A stretch of DNA of 64,000 nucleotides, from NCBI GenBank assembly GCA_002471825.1, contig DKQS01000007.1:496001-560000 (forward strand). Reading direction: 5' to 3'. Within the stretch, counting starts at the first letter, position 1. Every line of letters begins with the position of its first letter. Shown one piece after another: positions 33,378 to 41,558 of this stretch. The position numbers were made by a program, and so were the translations under genes. The DNA comes from Flavobacteriaceae bacterium UBA7302. Its GTDB lineage: Bacteria; Bacteroidota; Bacteroidia; Flavobacteriales; Flavobacteriaceae. Under the pieces are notes generated by a model. The model was not told the DNA's origin. It saw only the letters and a program-made list of their open reading frames with translations, and ran no database searches.

Positions 33378-35600
33378 GTGAAAAAATCACTCATTTCTCT
33401 CGGTATTCTTTGCTTGACGGTCTTTTTGCTTGACGCTTGTAGCACCAAAAAGAACACGATTATATCCAGAAATTACCAAGCACTGACAACCAAATTCAAT
33501 GTTCTTTTCAATGGAAAAAATGCCTTGCAAAAGGGAATTGACGGATTGAATGCCAATTACAAAGACGATTGGTTTGAGATTTTACCCTTAGAGCCCATCA
33601 AATTTGAAAGAGAGAAAGTAGTTTTAAGAAAGATGAATACCGGTGTTGGTTCTGGCTTCAATTCTAGAAACAATAATACTTCCAACCAAGATGCCAATGC
33701 CACTCCCTTTGATATTGCCGAAGAGAAGGCCGTAAAGGCCATCCAAAAACACGGAATGTATTTCAACGGTTTGGAGCGAAATCGCCAAATCGATGATGCT
33801 TATTTGTTGTTAGGGAAGGCACGTTATTACTCTCAACGATTCATTCCGGCTATTGAGGCATTCAATTACGTAATTGCCAATTATCCCGATGCCGACTTGA
33901 TTGCCGAAACCAAAGTTTGGAGGGCAAAGGCAAATATTCGAAATGACAATGAAGAGCGGGCCATTGAGACCATTAATTTGTTGTTGTATGTAAAAGACAC
34001 ACTTGAGATTGATCAACCAGATTACATCAAAGAGCAAGGTCATACAGCCATGGCCATGGCGTATCTTAAAACCGATACCATTCAAAAAGCCATCAAGCAC
34101 TTACACCTTGCCACAAGAACTTTAAATGACAAGGATCAGGGAGCTCGTAACTTATTTGTTTTGGGTCAGGTGTATGCCTCTTTGGGGCATAAGGATTCTG
34201 CTGCCATGGTATTTAAAAAACTTACATCATTTAAAAAGGCGCCAAAAAAATACAAGATTCACGGAGAGATTGAATTGGCTAGAAACACTACTTCCGATTC
34301 GGCTTCCGTGGTAATGTTGGATCGATTGCAAGAGTTGATCAAAGACCGAGAAAACAGACCGTTTTTGGATGAATTGTACTATCAAACTGGTTTGCTTCAC
34401 GAGAACAATGACAGCATTCGATTGGCAATTATAGATTACAACAAATCCTTGCGTGCCAATGGTGGTAGCAAAAAGCAAAAGACCTTCACTTACGAAAGAC
34501 TTGGGAATATTTATTTTGATGATGCCAATTACAAATTTGCGAGTGCACATTATGATAGCGTTTTGCAGTTTGCTGACGACGAAAAGAAGTTGCGCATCCG
34601 ACGTGTAAAAAGAAAAGCCAAGAACTTGGTGGAATTGATAGAGAATGAAAAAATTATTACGGTAAATGATAGTCTCCTGCGATTGGCCAATTTATCCGAT
34701 GAGGATAAAAAAGCCTATTTCGAAGATTATGTAGCCAAATTGAAAAAGGAAGACGAAGAAATGGCCCAGTTATTACTCAACCGAGCCAACTTTACAAACA
34801 CTTCGTCCTTACAGTCTACCAAAAAACAGGGTTGGTATTTCTACAATCCGCAGACGTTGAATTTTGGGAAATCGGAATTTAAAAAGTTTTGGGGAGACAG
34901 ACCGTTGGAGGATGACTGGCGATGGTCTACCAAGGCATCTTTCAATACTACTGAGGACGAGGATAACAAAGAGGTAACCAACAATCGCTATGATGTTCAA
35001 ACCTATATTGCTACCATTCCGAGTGATAAAAAGGTGCTGGATAGTTTGTATGTGCAAAGAAATCAAGCATTGTATGATTTGGGTCTGATTTATAAAGAGC
35101 AGTTTAAAAATCAGAAACTAGCTATTGATCGCTTTGAACGATTGGAAACACTAAATCCGGCCAAAGAGCTCATCTTACCCATGAATTGGCATTTGTATCA
35201 GCTCTTCAAAGAAAAAGATCCAAACAAGGCAGAAAAGTATAAAAACACGATATTGACCGATTACGCGGAAACCATCTTTGCCAAGGTGATCCAAAATCCC
35301 GAAGATGTTGTTCAGGATGAAGTGGAAGAGGACGTTGTGGAGCAGAATTACAAAAAAATGTACTATCTCTACAAAGACAATAAGTTCAAAGATGTCATCC
35401 AAAAAATAGATTCCATTGTTCCAGAAATTCAAGGAAACGTCCTAGAACGAAAGTTTCTGTTGTTGAAAGCTTTGGCGGTCGGAAAGGATCAAGACAAGGA
35501 ATCTTACAGAAAAGCTTTGGAGTTTGTTTCAGTAAATTATGGTAATTTTGAAGAAGGAAAGAAGGCAGCTGAAATTTTAAAGCAATTAAACAAACAATAA
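33378..35600 (+). CDS. sprE: Type IX secretion / gliding lipoprotein SprE (PorW)
   Basis: This 740-residue lipoprotein (GTG start at 33378 with AAGG upstream, lipobox L-L-D-A-C, Cys21) has C-S-T-K-K-N-T at the mature end, R-N-Y-Q-A-L-T-T-K-F-N-V-L-F-N-G and D-D-W-F-E-I-L-P, a pattern I know from SprE/PorW. Many tetratricopeptide-like helices follow (D-A-Y-L-L-L-G-K-A-R-Y-Y and similar). In Flavobacterium, SprE is needed for gliding and type IX secretion. It is shorter than the F. johnsoniae form. Its stop overlaps the bactofilin ATG by one base. Confidence 0.85.
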   Translation: MKKSLISLGILCLTVFLLDACSTKKNTIISRNYQALTTKFNVLFNGKNALQKGIDGLNANYKDDWFEILPLEPIKFEREKVVLRKMNTGVGSGFNSRNNNTSNQDANATPFDIAEEKAVKAIQKHGMYFNGLERNRQIDDAYLLLGKARYYSQRFIPAIEAFNYVIANYPDADLIAETKVWRAKANIRNDNEERAIETINLLLYVKDTLEIDQPDYIKEQGHTAMAMAYLKTDTIQKAIKHLHLATRTLNDKDQGARNLFVLGQVYASLGHKDSAAMVFKKLTSFKKAPKKYKIHGEIELARNTTSDSASVVMLDRLQELIKDRENRPFLDELYYQTGLLHENNDSIRLAIIDYNKSLRANGGSKKQKTFTYERLGNIYFDDANYKFASAHYDSVLQFADDEKKLRIRRVKRKAKNLVELIENEKIITVNDSLLRLANLSDEDKKAYFEDYVAKLKKEDEEMAQLLLNRANFTNTSSLQSTKKQGWYFYNPQTLNFGKSEFKKFWGDRPLEDDWRWSTKASFNTTEDEDNKEVTNNRYDVQTYIATIPSDKKVLDSLYVQRNQALYDLGLIYKEQFKNQKLAIDRFERLETLNPAKELILPMNWHLYQLFKEKDPNKAEKYKNTILTDYAETIFAKVIQNPEDVVQDEVEEDVVEQNYKKMYYLYKDNKFKDVIQKIDSIVPEIQGNVLERKFLLLKALAVGKDQDKESYRKALEFVSVNYGNFEEGKKAAEILKQLNKQ

Positions 35601-36034
35601 TGTTTAGTTCAGACCAAAAGAATAACGGCTCGAAGAGCCCAAAGTTGAAAGTTATGGAAAGAAACGTTATCGCAAAAAACACAGTCATTACCGGTGAAAT
35701 TAAATCGGATGGTGATTTTAGAATAGATGGTACTTTAGAAGGAAGTTTAATTACCGAAGGAAGAGTTATTATTGGCAACGACGGATTTGTAAAAGGCAAT
35801 GTGGAGGCGGCTAATGCCGACGTTGAAGGAAAAATATCAGGAAAACTGATTGTCAATAAAACCCTCACCGTAAAAGCCATTGCCAATATCTCGGGCGAGG
35901 TTATTGTTGGTAAACTATCTATTGAACCAGGAGCTGCTTTCAACGCAACCTGTGCCATGAAGACCCCAACACCAAAACCAGAAAAATTCTCGAAGAATGG
36001 CGCCCAAAGACCAGAAAAAAAGTTCGTTAAATAA
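35600..36034 (+). CDS. Bactofilin
   Basis: This 144-residue cytoskeletal protein has a central beta-helix formed by repeats of a turn-strand unit such as I-T-G-E-I-K-S-D-G-D-F-R-I-D-G-T-L-E-G and V-I-I-G-N-D-G-F-V-K-G-N-V-E-A-A. It has proline-rich, basic tails, as in typical bactofilins that polymerise on the inner membrane. It starts within the stop of sprE and its last 38 bases overlap the next gene in another frame. Confidence 0.93.
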   Translation: MFSSDQKNNGSKSPKLKVMERNVIAKNTVITGEIKSDGDFRIDGTLEGSLITEGRVIIGNDGFVKGNVEAANADVEGKISGKLIVNKTLTVKAIANISGEVIVGKLSIEPGAAFNATCAMKTPTPKPEKFSKNGAQRPEKKFVK

Positions 36035-36215
36035 GGCGATGCAACTTTCTGGAGCCGGAATTCAAATGGGGCTAACCATTTATCTCGGTTATCTGCTTGG
36101 AGAATGGCTTGACGGAAAACTTGAAACAACTTTTTTAACCGAAACAATTACCTTGTTCGCCATCTTCCTATCCATGTATTCATTGATCAGACAAGTAAAC
36201 AAGCTTCATGATTAA
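35997..36215 (+). CDS. AtpZ/AtpI family protein
   Basis: This 72-residue membrane protein has two membrane helices (about residues 20-37 and 47-66). The opening K-A-M-Q-L-S-G-A-G-I-Q-M-G and G-E-W-L-D motifs are typical of the small proteins encoded before ATP synthase genes and thought to help c-ring assembly or magnesium entry. Its ATG lies 38 bases inside the bactofilin gene and its end overlaps the next gene by eight bases, so the translation is tightly coupled. Confidence 0.88.
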   Translation: MAPKDQKKSSLNKAMQLSGAGIQMGLTIYLGYLLGEWLDGKLETTFLTETITLFAIFLSMYSLIRQVNKLHD

Positions 36216-36606
36216 AAAGTTATTGCTACCAACAATTGTTTTGGCACTTCTGTTTTTGACCGGAGCATGGGTACATAATTATGTGGCTGGACAATCAGAA
36301 TTGCAACTACCCTTTTCTATTGAAAAAGCCTATCAATTTCACTTCATTTTTTCACTTCTTTTGGTGATTCATTTTGAGTTCTTATCAAGAATAAAAAACC
36401 TCAGACCTCAGCTAGGTTTCATTTATTTGGTAAGTGTTGTACTTAAGTTAGTCTTGGTTGGCTATGTGTTTAAGGATGTGCTTATTGACCAAGAAGTAAT
36501 AGCCTTATCAACCAAGTTGGCCTTGTTAATTCCCTCCCTACTTTTTCTATTCGCAGAGGTTATTTTTATCTCAAAAATAATCCTAAGAAAAACAGAGGAA
36601 TATTAA
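36208..36606 (+). CDS. DUF6168-like membrane protein of the ATP synthase locus
   Basis: This 132-residue protein has four membrane helices (about residues 5-22, 46-62, 72-90 and 105-125). It occupies the slot of AtpI-like proteins between atpZ and atpB in Bacteroidota. I think it belongs to the DUF6168 family but cannot verify it. The motif Y-Q-F-H-F-I-F-S-L-L-L-V-I-H-F-E-F is distinctive. Its role in the ATP synthase is inferred from position only. Confidence 0.75.
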   Translation: MIKKLLLPTIVLALLFLTGAWVHNYVAGQSELQLPFSIEKAYQFHFIFSLLLVIHFEFLSRIKNLRPQLGFIYLVSVVLKLVLVGYVFKDVLIDQEVIALSTKLALLIPSLLFLFAEVIFISKIILRKTEEY

Positions 36607-36619
36607 AGTTAAAAAAGGG

Positions 36620-36649
36620 TTGGTTTAATATATTAATTATGTAACTTTG
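36620..36649 (+). promoter_or_regulatory. ATP synthase operon promoter
   Basis: TTG (36620-36622), a 19-base spacer and TAACTTTG (36642-36649) fit the Bacteroidota consensus well. It lies 28 bases before atpB and would separate the main atp genes from the sprE-bactofilin group. Confidence 0.7.
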
Positions 36650-36677
36650 CCGCGAATTTAGAAAGCGCAAATTAATA

Positions 36678-37805
36678 ATGAAACTGGCCTTAAAATCAAA
36701 TAAGCAATTCGTTCTTTTATTTTTCATCTTTTTAAGCACTTTGGCTTTTGGTTTTTCAAAAACTGAAAAGCACGATACAAAAGATGGTGGTCAAATCAAC
36801 ACCAAAGAGGAAGTTGAGGCGTATATCATTCACCACATCAAAGATTCTCACGATTTTTCTTTGTTTTCTTACACCGATAGTGAAGGCGTTAGAAAACACT
36901 TCGGATTTCCTTTACCAGTAATCATCAACACAAGCAAAGGTATTGTGACTTTTATGTCTTCTGAGTTTCATCACAATGATGACGGCCATGTAATTGTTGA
37001 GAAGGACGGTTTGAAATTTGCGAAAATTCATTCTAAGATTTACGAGCTTGATGCAGACGCAGCAAGCGTTTCATTTGATGAAGAACACCACCCAACCAAT
37101 GCACACAAAGTTTTAGACTTCTCCATCACCAAAAGTGTGGTAGGGATCTTATTAGTTGGTTTGCTCTTATTATGGTGGTTCTCTAGCTTGGCTAGACAAT
37201 ATAAAACAAAACAAATTCCAACTGGATTTGCAAGAGTACTAGAGCCGCTAGTACTTTATGTACGAGACGAGATTGCTCGTCCGAATATTGGAGAAAAACA
37301 TTACAGAAGATTTACAGGGTATTTGTTAACTGTATTCTTCTTTATCTGGGTATTGAACTTATTAGGGTTAACCCCATTAGGGTTTAATGTTACCGGACAA
37401 TTGGCAGTAACAGCATGTTTGGCTGTTTTCACATTGATTATCTACACCGTAAGTGGTACCAAAGGATATTGGATGCACATGATTTGGATGCCAGGTGTAC
37501 CTGTGTTGATTCGTCCTGTATTGGCAGTGATTGAATTGGCCGGAGCTTTCTTAATCAAACCATTCTCACTTCTTGTGCGTTTGTTCGCAAACATTTCAGC
37601 AGGACACATTGTAGTAATGAGTTTGATTGCGATCATGTTCGTGTTGAAAGAATCTTTAGGAGTTGTGGGAGCAACAGGATTGTCTTTGGTGTTGTCATTT
37701 TTTATCACATTAATTGAAGTGCTAGTGGCCTTCTTACAAGCATACATCTTTACAATGCTATCGGCGTTGTTTATTGGTATGGCTGTAGATGATCATGCAC
37801 ATTAA
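36678..37805 (+). CDS. atpB: F0F1 ATP synthase subunit a
   Basis: This 375-residue membrane subunit forms the proton half-channels against the c ring. It has an N-terminal signal-like helix and a soluble extension of about 140 residues, as usual in Bacteroidota. Then come five to six membrane helices. The conserved arginine lies in S-L-L-V-R-L-F-A-N-I-S-A-G-H, and P-L-G-F-N and E-V-L-V-A-F-L-Q-A-Y-I-F-T-M-L mark the other functional helices. A good promoter lies just upstream. Confidence 0.95.
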   Translation: MKLALKSNKQFVLLFFIFLSTLAFGFSKTEKHDTKDGGQINTKEEVEAYIIHHIKDSHDFSLFSYTDSEGVRKHFGFPLPVIINTSKGIVTFMSSEFHHNDDGHVIVEKDGLKFAKIHSKIYELDADAASVSFDEEHHPTNAHKVLDFSITKSVVGILLVGLLLLWWFSSLARQYKTKQIPTGFARVLEPLVLYVRDEIARPNIGEKHYRRFTGYLLTVFFFIWVLNLLGLTPLGFNVTGQLAVTACLAVFTLIIYTVSGTKGYWMHMIWMPGVPVLIRPVLAVIELAGAFLIKPFSLLVRLFANISAGHIVVMSLIAIMFVLKESLGVVGATGLSLVLSFFITLIEVLVAFLQAYIFTMLSALFIGMAVDDHAH

Positions 37806-37841
37806 GAATAGAATTGTTTAATTTTTATAAATACAAGTATT

Positions 37842-38030
37842 ATGTATAATTTAATTGGAGCAGGTTTAATCGTAATCGGAGCTGGTATCGGATTAGGTCA
37901 AATTGGTGGAAAAGCAATGGAAGGTATTGCTCGTCAGCCAGAGGCTTATGGTAAAATCCAAACAGCAATGATCATTATCGCTGCATTATTAGAAGGTTTA
38001 GCATTTGGTGCATTATTCTTAGGAAAATAA
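37842..38030 (+). CDS. atpE: F0F1 ATP synthase subunit c
   Basis: This 62-residue hairpin of two membrane helices forms the rotor ring. The first helix is G-A-G-I-G-L-G-Q-I-G-G-K-A, the polar loop is A-R-Q-P-E, and the ion-binding carboxylate is Glu50 in A-L-L-E-G-L-A-F. A Gln is present in the first helix, but the Ser/Thr after the glutamate that marks sodium-binding rings is replaced by Gly, so proton coupling is likely. A strong hairpin follows the gene. Confidence 0.95.
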   Translation: MYNLIGAGLIVIGAGIGLGQIGGKAMEGIARQPEAYGKIQTAMIIIAALLEGLAFGALFLGK

Positions 38031-38049
38031 TCCGAATCAAAAACAACAA

Positions 38050-38085
38050 AGTAGCGCTCTCTAACGGTTGGTTATAGAGCCTACT
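38050..38085 (+). promoter_or_regulatory. Stem-loop between atpE and atpF
   Basis: AGTAGCGCTCTCTAAC (38050-38065) pairs with GTTATAGAGCCTACT (38071-38085) around GGTTG, with one bulge and one mismatch. TTTTCT follows. It could act as partial terminator or mRNA stabiliser that raises atpE over the distal genes. Confidence 0.6.
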
Positions 38086-38119
38086 TTTCTAAATTAAACA
38101 GAAAAACAAAACATTTTAG

Positions 38120-38620
38120 ATGGAAACTTTATTAAACGATTTTTCACCAGGCTTATTCATAGTTCAAGCAATCTTATTCCTTGCCTTAATTGGTTTGATG
38201 GTAAAATTTGCATGGAAACCAATTTTGAACTCTTTGAACGAAAGAGAATCAGGTATCGAAGATGCTTTGGCAGCTGCTGAAAATGCAAAGAAAGAAATGC
38301 AAAACCTTCAAGCAGATAACAAAAAGTTGTTGAAGGAAGCTATTGCAGAGCGCGACGCATTGTTGAAGGAAGCTAGAGAAATGAAGGATAAAATCATTGC
38401 TGACGCTAAAGAAGATGCGAAAGAAGTAACACAAACGTTGATTGAGAATGCACAAGCTGCCATCTCACAAGAGAAGCAAGCGGCTATTGCTGAATTAAAG
38501 AAAAATGTTGCAGACCTTTCAATTAGTATTGCAGAAACGGTAATCAAAAAGGAATTAAGCGAGAAGAAGGATCAATTAAAGCACGTTGAGAAGATCTTAA
38601 AAGACGTTACCTTAAACTAA
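38120..38620 (+). CDS. atpF: F0F1 ATP synthase subunit b
   Basis: This 166-residue stator subunit has one N-terminal membrane helix (residues 10-32: G-L-F-I-V-Q-A-I-L-F-L-A) and a long coiled-coil (about 35-130) with many E-A and K-E repeats. F-A-W-K-P-I-L after the membrane helix is a family hallmark. It links F0 and the delta/alpha head. It lies between atpE and atpH; the start of atpH is four bases downstream. Confidence 0.95.
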   Translation: METLLNDFSPGLFIVQAILFLALIGLMVKFAWKPILNSLNERESGIEDALAAAENAKKEMQNLQADNKKLLKEAIAERDALLKEAREMKDKIIADAKEDAKEVTQTLIENAQAAISQEKQAAIAELKKNVADLSISIAETVIKKELSEKKDQLKHVEKILKDVTLN

Positions 38621-38624
38621 CCAC

Positions 38625-39182
38625 ATGAAGGATACAAGAGCAGCTTTACGATACGCAAAGGCGATTCTTAATCTAGCCAAAGATTCTAAATCAGAAACTA
38701 AGGTTAACGACGACATGTTGTTGGTGGTAAAAACCATTTCTGAAAACAAAGATCTAGATGTTTTATTAAATAGTCCGGTTATCAAATCAAGTGATAAGAT
38801 TGAGGTATTGAATTCGCTTTTCACTGGAAAAGTGAACAATGTAACCTTAGGATTATTTCACCTTTTAGAGGAAAACAAACGAATCGACTTATTGCAAGTT
38901 ATTGCCAAGAAATATGCGATCATCTATGATTTTGACAAGCATATTTTAGAAGCAAAAGTAACAACAGCTGTGCCAATTACAGCGGCCTTGGAAAAACAAG
39001 TGTTAAAGAAGATTGTTGATTTAACAGGAGATAAAGCCAATTTGGTAAACGAAGTTAATCCGGAGATTTTAGGCGGATTTATTTTGAGAGTTGGTGACAT
39101 CCAGTATGATGCAAGTATTGCCAATCATTTAAGGCAATTACGCAAAGAATTTGATAATCAAGATTATATATCGAAGTTATAA
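38625..39182 (+). CDS. atpH: F0F1 ATP synthase subunit delta
   Basis: This 185-residue stator subunit connects b and the alpha-beta head. Typical words are R-A-A-L-R-Y-A-K-A-I-L-N-L-A near the start, V-L-L-N-S-P-V-I-K-S-S-D-K, L-G-L-F-H-L-L-E-E-N-K-R, and the C-terminal N-P-E-I-L-G-G-F-I-L-R-V-G-D segment. The length is normal. It is followed by atpA after 55 bases. Confidence 0.95.
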   Translation: MKDTRAALRYAKAILNLAKDSKSETKVNDDMLLVVKTISENKDLDVLLNSPVIKSSDKIEVLNSLFTGKVNNVTLGLFHLLEENKRIDLLQVIAKKYAIIYDFDKHILEAKVTTAVPITAALEKQVLKKIVDLTGDKANLVNEVNPEILGGFILRVGDIQYDASIANHLRQLRKEFDNQDYISKL

Positions 39183-39237
39183 TAGAAAACAGAAAATTAA
39201 ATATTAGACCCGTTCTAATTATTAATAAACTCAATAA

Positions 39238-40815
39238 ATGGCAACAATAAAACCAGCTGAAGTATCAGCAATTTTAAAGGATCAGTTAACAAATTTTGAA
39301 GCAAAGGCTACTTTAAACGAAGTAGGAACTGTTTTACAAGTAGGTGATGGTATTGCACGTGTGTACGGACTATCGAATGTACAATACGGAGAGCTTGTTG
39401 AATTCGATAACGGATTAGAAGGTATTGTATTGAACTTAGAAGAAGACAACGTTGGTGTTGTACTTTTAGGTCCTTCTACTTCTATTAAAGAAGGTTCAAC
39501 AGTAAAAAGAACAGAAAGAATTGCTTCTTTAAGAGCTGGAGAAGGAGTTGTTGGTCGTGTATTGGATACCTTAGGGAACCCAATTGACGGTCAAGGTCCA
39601 ATCAAAGGTGAAACTTTTGAGATGCCTTTAGAAAGAAAAGCTCCTGGAGTAATTTATAGAGAGCCTGTAACAGAACCATTACAAACGGGTATCAAGTCTG
39701 TAGATGCGATGATTCCAATCGGTAGAGGTCAGCGTGAGTTGATCATTGGTGACCGTCAAACAGGTAAGTCAACAGTTGCTATTGACACCATCCTAAATCA
39801 GAAGGAATTTTACGATGCAGGTGAGCCAGTATATTGTATCTACGTAGCCGTTGGACAAAAAGCCTCTACTGTAGCTGCGATTGCAAACGTATTGAGAGAA
39901 AAAGGAGCAATGGAATATACCATTATCGTTGCTGCTAACGCCTCTGACCCTGCTCCAATGCAAGTATATGCGCCATTCGCCGGAGCTGCAATCGGTGAGT
40001 ACTTTAGAGATACAGGTAGACCAGCTTTGATCATCTATGATGATTTATCAAAACAAGCTGTTGCTTACCGTGAGGTATCGTTATTATTAAGAAGACCTCC
40101 AGGACGTGAGGCCTATCCAGGTGACGTATTCTACTTACACTCAAGATTATTAGAGAGAGCTGCAAAGGTGATTGAAGATGATACCATTGCTGCGCAAATG
40201 AATGACGTTCCAGATTCATTAAAAGGAAAAGTAAAAGGTGGTGGTTCTTTAACTGCATTACCAATTATTGAAACGCAAGCGGGTGACGTTTCTGCATATA
40301 TTCCAACAAACGTAATTTCGATTACAGACGGACAGATCTTCTTGGAGTCTGATTTATTTAACTCAGGGGTTCGTCCAGCTATTAACGTAGGTATCTCGGT
40401 ATCTCGTGTAGGTGGTAACGCACAGATTAAGTCCATGAAGAAAGTATCAGGAACATTAAAATTAGACCAAGCTCAGTACCGTGAATTAGAAGCGTTTGCG
40501 AAGTTTGGTTCTGACTTAGATGCAGCAACCATGAGTGTAATTGAGAAAGGGAAGCGTAACGTGGAGATTTTAAAGCAGTCTCAAAACGATCCGTTCACCG
40601 TTGAAGATCAAATTGCAATCATTTTCGCAGGATCTAAAAACCTATTGAAAGACGTTCCAGTAAATCAAGTGAAGAAATTCGAAAGAGATTACTTAGATTA
40701 CTTGAACACCAAGCATAGAGATACGTTAGATACCTTGAAATCAGGGAAGCTAACTGACGAAACAATTGCTGTGATGACTGCTGCTGCAGAAGAGATTAGC
40801 AAGAGATTCGAATAA
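39238..40815 (+). CDS. atpA: F0F1 ATP synthase subunit alpha
   Basis: This 525-residue nucleotide-binding subunit of the catalytic head has Walker A G-D-R-Q-T-G-K-S-T-V, the catalytic-site arginine in S-V-S-R-V-G-G-N-A-Q, and I-Y-D-D-L-S-K-Q-A as Walker B region. P-I-G-R-G-Q-R-E-L is also typical. It is highly conserved and full-length. In most Bacteroidota atpG follows directly; here an FkbM-type methyltransferase gene stands between them. Confidence 0.98.
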   Translation: MATIKPAEVSAILKDQLTNFEAKATLNEVGTVLQVGDGIARVYGLSNVQYGELVEFDNGLEGIVLNLEEDNVGVVLLGPSTSIKEGSTVKRTERIASLRAGEGVVGRVLDTLGNPIDGQGPIKGETFEMPLERKAPGVIYREPVTEPLQTGIKSVDAMIPIGRGQRELIIGDRQTGKSTVAIDTILNQKEFYDAGEPVYCIYVAVGQKASTVAAIANVLREKGAMEYTIIVAANASDPAPMQVYAPFAGAAIGEYFRDTGRPALIIYDDLSKQAVAYREVSLLLRRPPGREAYPGDVFYLHSRLLERAAKVIEDDTIAAQMNDVPDSLKGKVKGGGSLTALPIIETQAGDVSAYIPTNVISITDGQIFLESDLFNSGVRPAINVGISVSRVGGNAQIKSMKKVSGTLKLDQAQYRELEAFAKFGSDLDAATMSVIEKGKRNVEILKQSQNDPFTVEDQIAIIFAGSKNLLKDVPVNQVKKFERDYLDYLNTKHRDTLDTLKSGKLTDETIAVMTAAAEEISKRFE

Positions 40816-40834
40816 CAAAAGATAAAAACGTTCT

Positions 40835-40853
40835 TTAACTTATTGTAAGTTAA
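40835..40853. repeat. Perfect 8-bp inverted repeat after atpA
   Basis: TTAACTTA, a TTG centre and TAAGTTAA form a perfect hairpin 19 bases after the atpA stop and 27 bases before the inserted methyltransferase gene. There is no T-run, so a regulatory or processing role is as likely as a terminator. Confidence 0.5.
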
Positions 40854-40879
40854 TTCATTTCGATCAATGAAACCAACAA

Positions 40880-41536
40880 GTGTTCTCTAATTACTTTAAA
40901 AACAGGGCTGAAAAAAAAAGACAACGGAAGCTACAAAAAGCACGTTGTAAGCCATGGTTTGAAGTAAATGGAGATGAAACACTTCGGTTGGACTATCCAC
41001 TAAATGAAAACGCTGTTGTGTTGGATTTAGGCGGATTTAAAGGTGAGTTTGCAGAAAAGATATTTGACAAATATCAATCGAACATTCACGTGTTTGAGCC
41101 GGTAAAATCATTTTTCAACATCATTGAAAGTAAGTTTAACGATAACCCAAAGGTTTCTGTTTACCACTATGGCCTTTCGGATGCTGATAAAGAAGTAAGT
41201 ATTAGTAGCACAGGAGACGCCTCCTCTGTTTTTATTGCTTCCAAGGATTCTGAAAAGGTTCAGTTAAAGTCAATTCTTGACTTTATAACCGAGCACAATC
41301 TCGTAGAAGTTGATTTGATAAAAATCAATATCGAAGGTGGTGAATACGAAGTACTCGAGGCACTATTAGCTAATGACCGAGTAAAGATGTTTAAAAACCT
41401 TCAAATCCAGTTTCATGATTTCATCATTGAAAATGCGAGAGAACGAATGGAAAACATTCAACAGCAGTTATCAAAAACACATGAATTGACCTATCAATAT
41501 GATTTCGTTTGGGAAAACTGGAAGCGAAAGGACTAA
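40880..41536 (+). CDS. FkbM family methyltransferase
   Basis: This 218-residue S-adenosylmethionine-dependent methyltransferase has the SAM-binding loop V-V-L-D-L-G-G-F-K-G-E-F (residues about 46-57) and the FkbM signature V-D-L-I-K-I-N-I-E-G-G-E-Y-E-V-L. FkbM-type enzymes often methylate sugars or glycans. The start is GTG at 40880; a near ATG (40867) runs into a stop. The N-terminus is basic. It interrupts the normal atpA-atpG pair, so it is likely a later insertion. Its substrate is unknown. Confidence 0.88.
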   Translation: MFSNYFKNRAEKKRQRKLQKARCKPWFEVNGDETLRLDYPLNENAVVLDLGGFKGEFAEKIFDKYQSNIHVFEPVKSFFNIIESKFNDNPKVSVYHYGLSDADKEVSISSTGDASSVFIASKDSEKVQLKSILDFITEHNLVEVDLIKINIEGGEYEVLEALLANDRVKMFKNLQIQFHDFIIENARERMENIQQQLSKTHELTYQYDFVWENWKRKD

Positions 41537-41558
41537 AATTATACTCATAAGCTGAATT

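Noticed and set aside
35395..36147. 250-codon open frame on the minus strand, opposite sprE and bactofilin
   Set aside because: It covers parts of three convincing plus-strand genes and its protein has no recognisable pattern; it is a shadow frame.
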